Assembly: GCA_037833965.1 (NCBI GenBank)
Contig: AP031359.1
Coordinates: 5,390,001-5,454,000 of the forward strand
Direction of reading: 5' to 3'
DNA length: 64,000 bases
Origin: Marchantia polymorpha subsp. ruderalis
Taxonomy: Eukaryota; Streptophyta; Marchantiopsida; Marchantiales; Marchantiaceae
Below, piece after piece: positions 63,290 to 64,000 of the stretch. The notes beneath the pieces are model-generated. The model ran no database searches. It was not told the origin of the DNA and was given only the letters and a program-made list of their open reading frames with translations. The position numbers and the translations under genes were made by a program. Positions within the stretch are counted from its first letter, which is position 1. Every line of letters begins with the position of its first letter.

Positions 63290-64000
63290 TGTAATAACCC
63301 ACCAAAGGCTAAAACTGTAGTATGGTGGTAAAAAGGTCGAATCCACAGGGACAGAGGCAACACACAGAGTACAAAGTGTCACGTTTAACAGACTTTTGGA
63401 GAGTTTGAATTCTCAGGCGACTGTCACTCCCAGAAATACTGCAAGTGCTCAACTCGGAGGTCACTTGGAGGATGCACAGTGCAGCGTAAGTCACTCAACA
63501 CACACACCTGAAACTGAAAAAAAAACACCACTCAAAGGTCGGTCAGGACCTCTGCTCAAGATTTCAGGGGGAAAGTCTCTCACGAGTACATTCAGAGGCT
63601 CTGCAGGTAGTGACTCCCAACTCTGGCTTTTACAACCCTTCCGCTAGTTTCTGCTAGCGCAGGGAACCCGGATTGGACTTCCTACTTCGGAACGAAGTCA
63701 CTCATACGCGGTGGACGTCACCCTCAACTCACACCAAGCGCAGAGAATACAGGTCCGACTTAGAAACTCAACTGAAACACAATCCAGTAACACACACCAT
63801 AACAGACTTTTGAGGAGTTTGAATCCTCAGGCACTAGTCATTCCCAGAATTACTACAAAGGTGTGCCCCGAGGGTGCTTTCTGCAGCGTAACCTGAATTG
63901 ACAACCAAGGTTTACACGAAGTAGCAAAACTTCACTTTGGCATTCAAGGGAAACGTCCCGTAGGAGTACAATCAGGATAAATCACTCGAAGGTGTAAGGG
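63290..64000 (-). repeat. 5' LTR (3' end part) of the second family A element
   Basis: Begins (+ strand) TGTAATAACCCACCAAAGG and matches 56525-57240 closely. It continues outside the window. Confidence 0.85.

Larger units (their letters stand above)
56525..64000 (-). mobile_element. Second family A LTR retrotransposon, reverse orientation (5' LTR runs off window)
   Basis: In + coordinates: 3' LTR 56525-59709, truncated gag-pro-pol 59710-63220, PBS 63250-63267, 5' LTR from 63290 past the window end. It is inserted in copy B4; the left target copy would be GTAAG (56520-56524). The two LTRs differ by scattered, mainly transition, changes over the 700 bp that can be compared (56525-57240 against 63290-64000). 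Integrase, RNase H and the second half of RT are missing. Confidence 0.88.

Overview
The window looks like heterochromatic DNA from a streptophyte nuclear genome, either a land plant or a charophyte-type green alga; I cannot name the species. The evidence is Ty3/gypsy LTR elements primed by tRNA-Asp (as in plant Athila/Tat-like elements), Athila-ORF1-like proteins, a spliced MULE transposase, exons of a plant CbbY-like HAD phosphatase, and the last exon of a plant-type metallothionein. There is no intact host gene and no prokaryotic feature. Almost everything is nested, decayed transposons.

Layout. 1-25.8 kb is a stack of LTR units inserted into one another. Family A LTRs are about 3.1-5.4 kb, TGTGG...TTACA. 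Family B LTRs are about 3.0-3.5 kb, TGTGGTGC...TCATTACA. Five insertions can be peeled apart by their 5-bp target duplications: 5758-8868, 8952-23574, 9969-21583, 10513-14027 and 14931-19692. 26.5-43.2 kb is a decayed LINE (ORF1, APE-type endonuclease, reverse transcriptase, CCHC-like finger). It is split by one LTR retrotransposon at 27159-40432, with target duplication ACGTG. 43.3-43.9 kb is a reverse-strand Ty3/gypsy pol scrap from another lineage. 44.5-47.8 kb is a spliced MULE/FAR1-type transposase pseudogene. 47.8-54.0 kb is AT-richer, with exons of a truncated HAD-hydrolase pseudogene, an unrecognised spliced gene fragment and a metallothionein terminal exon, all on the + strand. 54.0-64.0 kb is a family B LTR (- strand) broken by a second family A retrotransposon that runs off the window.

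Main observation. The LTRs themselves carry a long ORF in the sense orientation. It has an N-terminal domain of about 200 residues resembling the Athila ORF1/plant transposon protein domain, a basic and Pro/Ser-rich linker, a conserved LLRYLD(R/G)K...Y(V)ELVRxxTRxK block, a long coiled coil, and a conserved C-terminal block. The same architecture recurs in families A and B although their nucleotide sequences differ greatly. The two elements that keep gag-pro-pol both lack integrase, with pol joined directly to the 3' LTR. Family A LTRs are also studded with two GC-rich micro-palindromes, CGCCTTCGGCG and CGCCTACGCATAGGCG, that sit inside the ORF and its leader.

Decay is old. ORFs are broken by frameshifts and nonsense codons, many consistent with C-to-T change (CAG to TAG, CGA to TGA, TGG to TGA). 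All coordinates of LTR ends and target duplications were read by eye; percent identities and ages were not computed.
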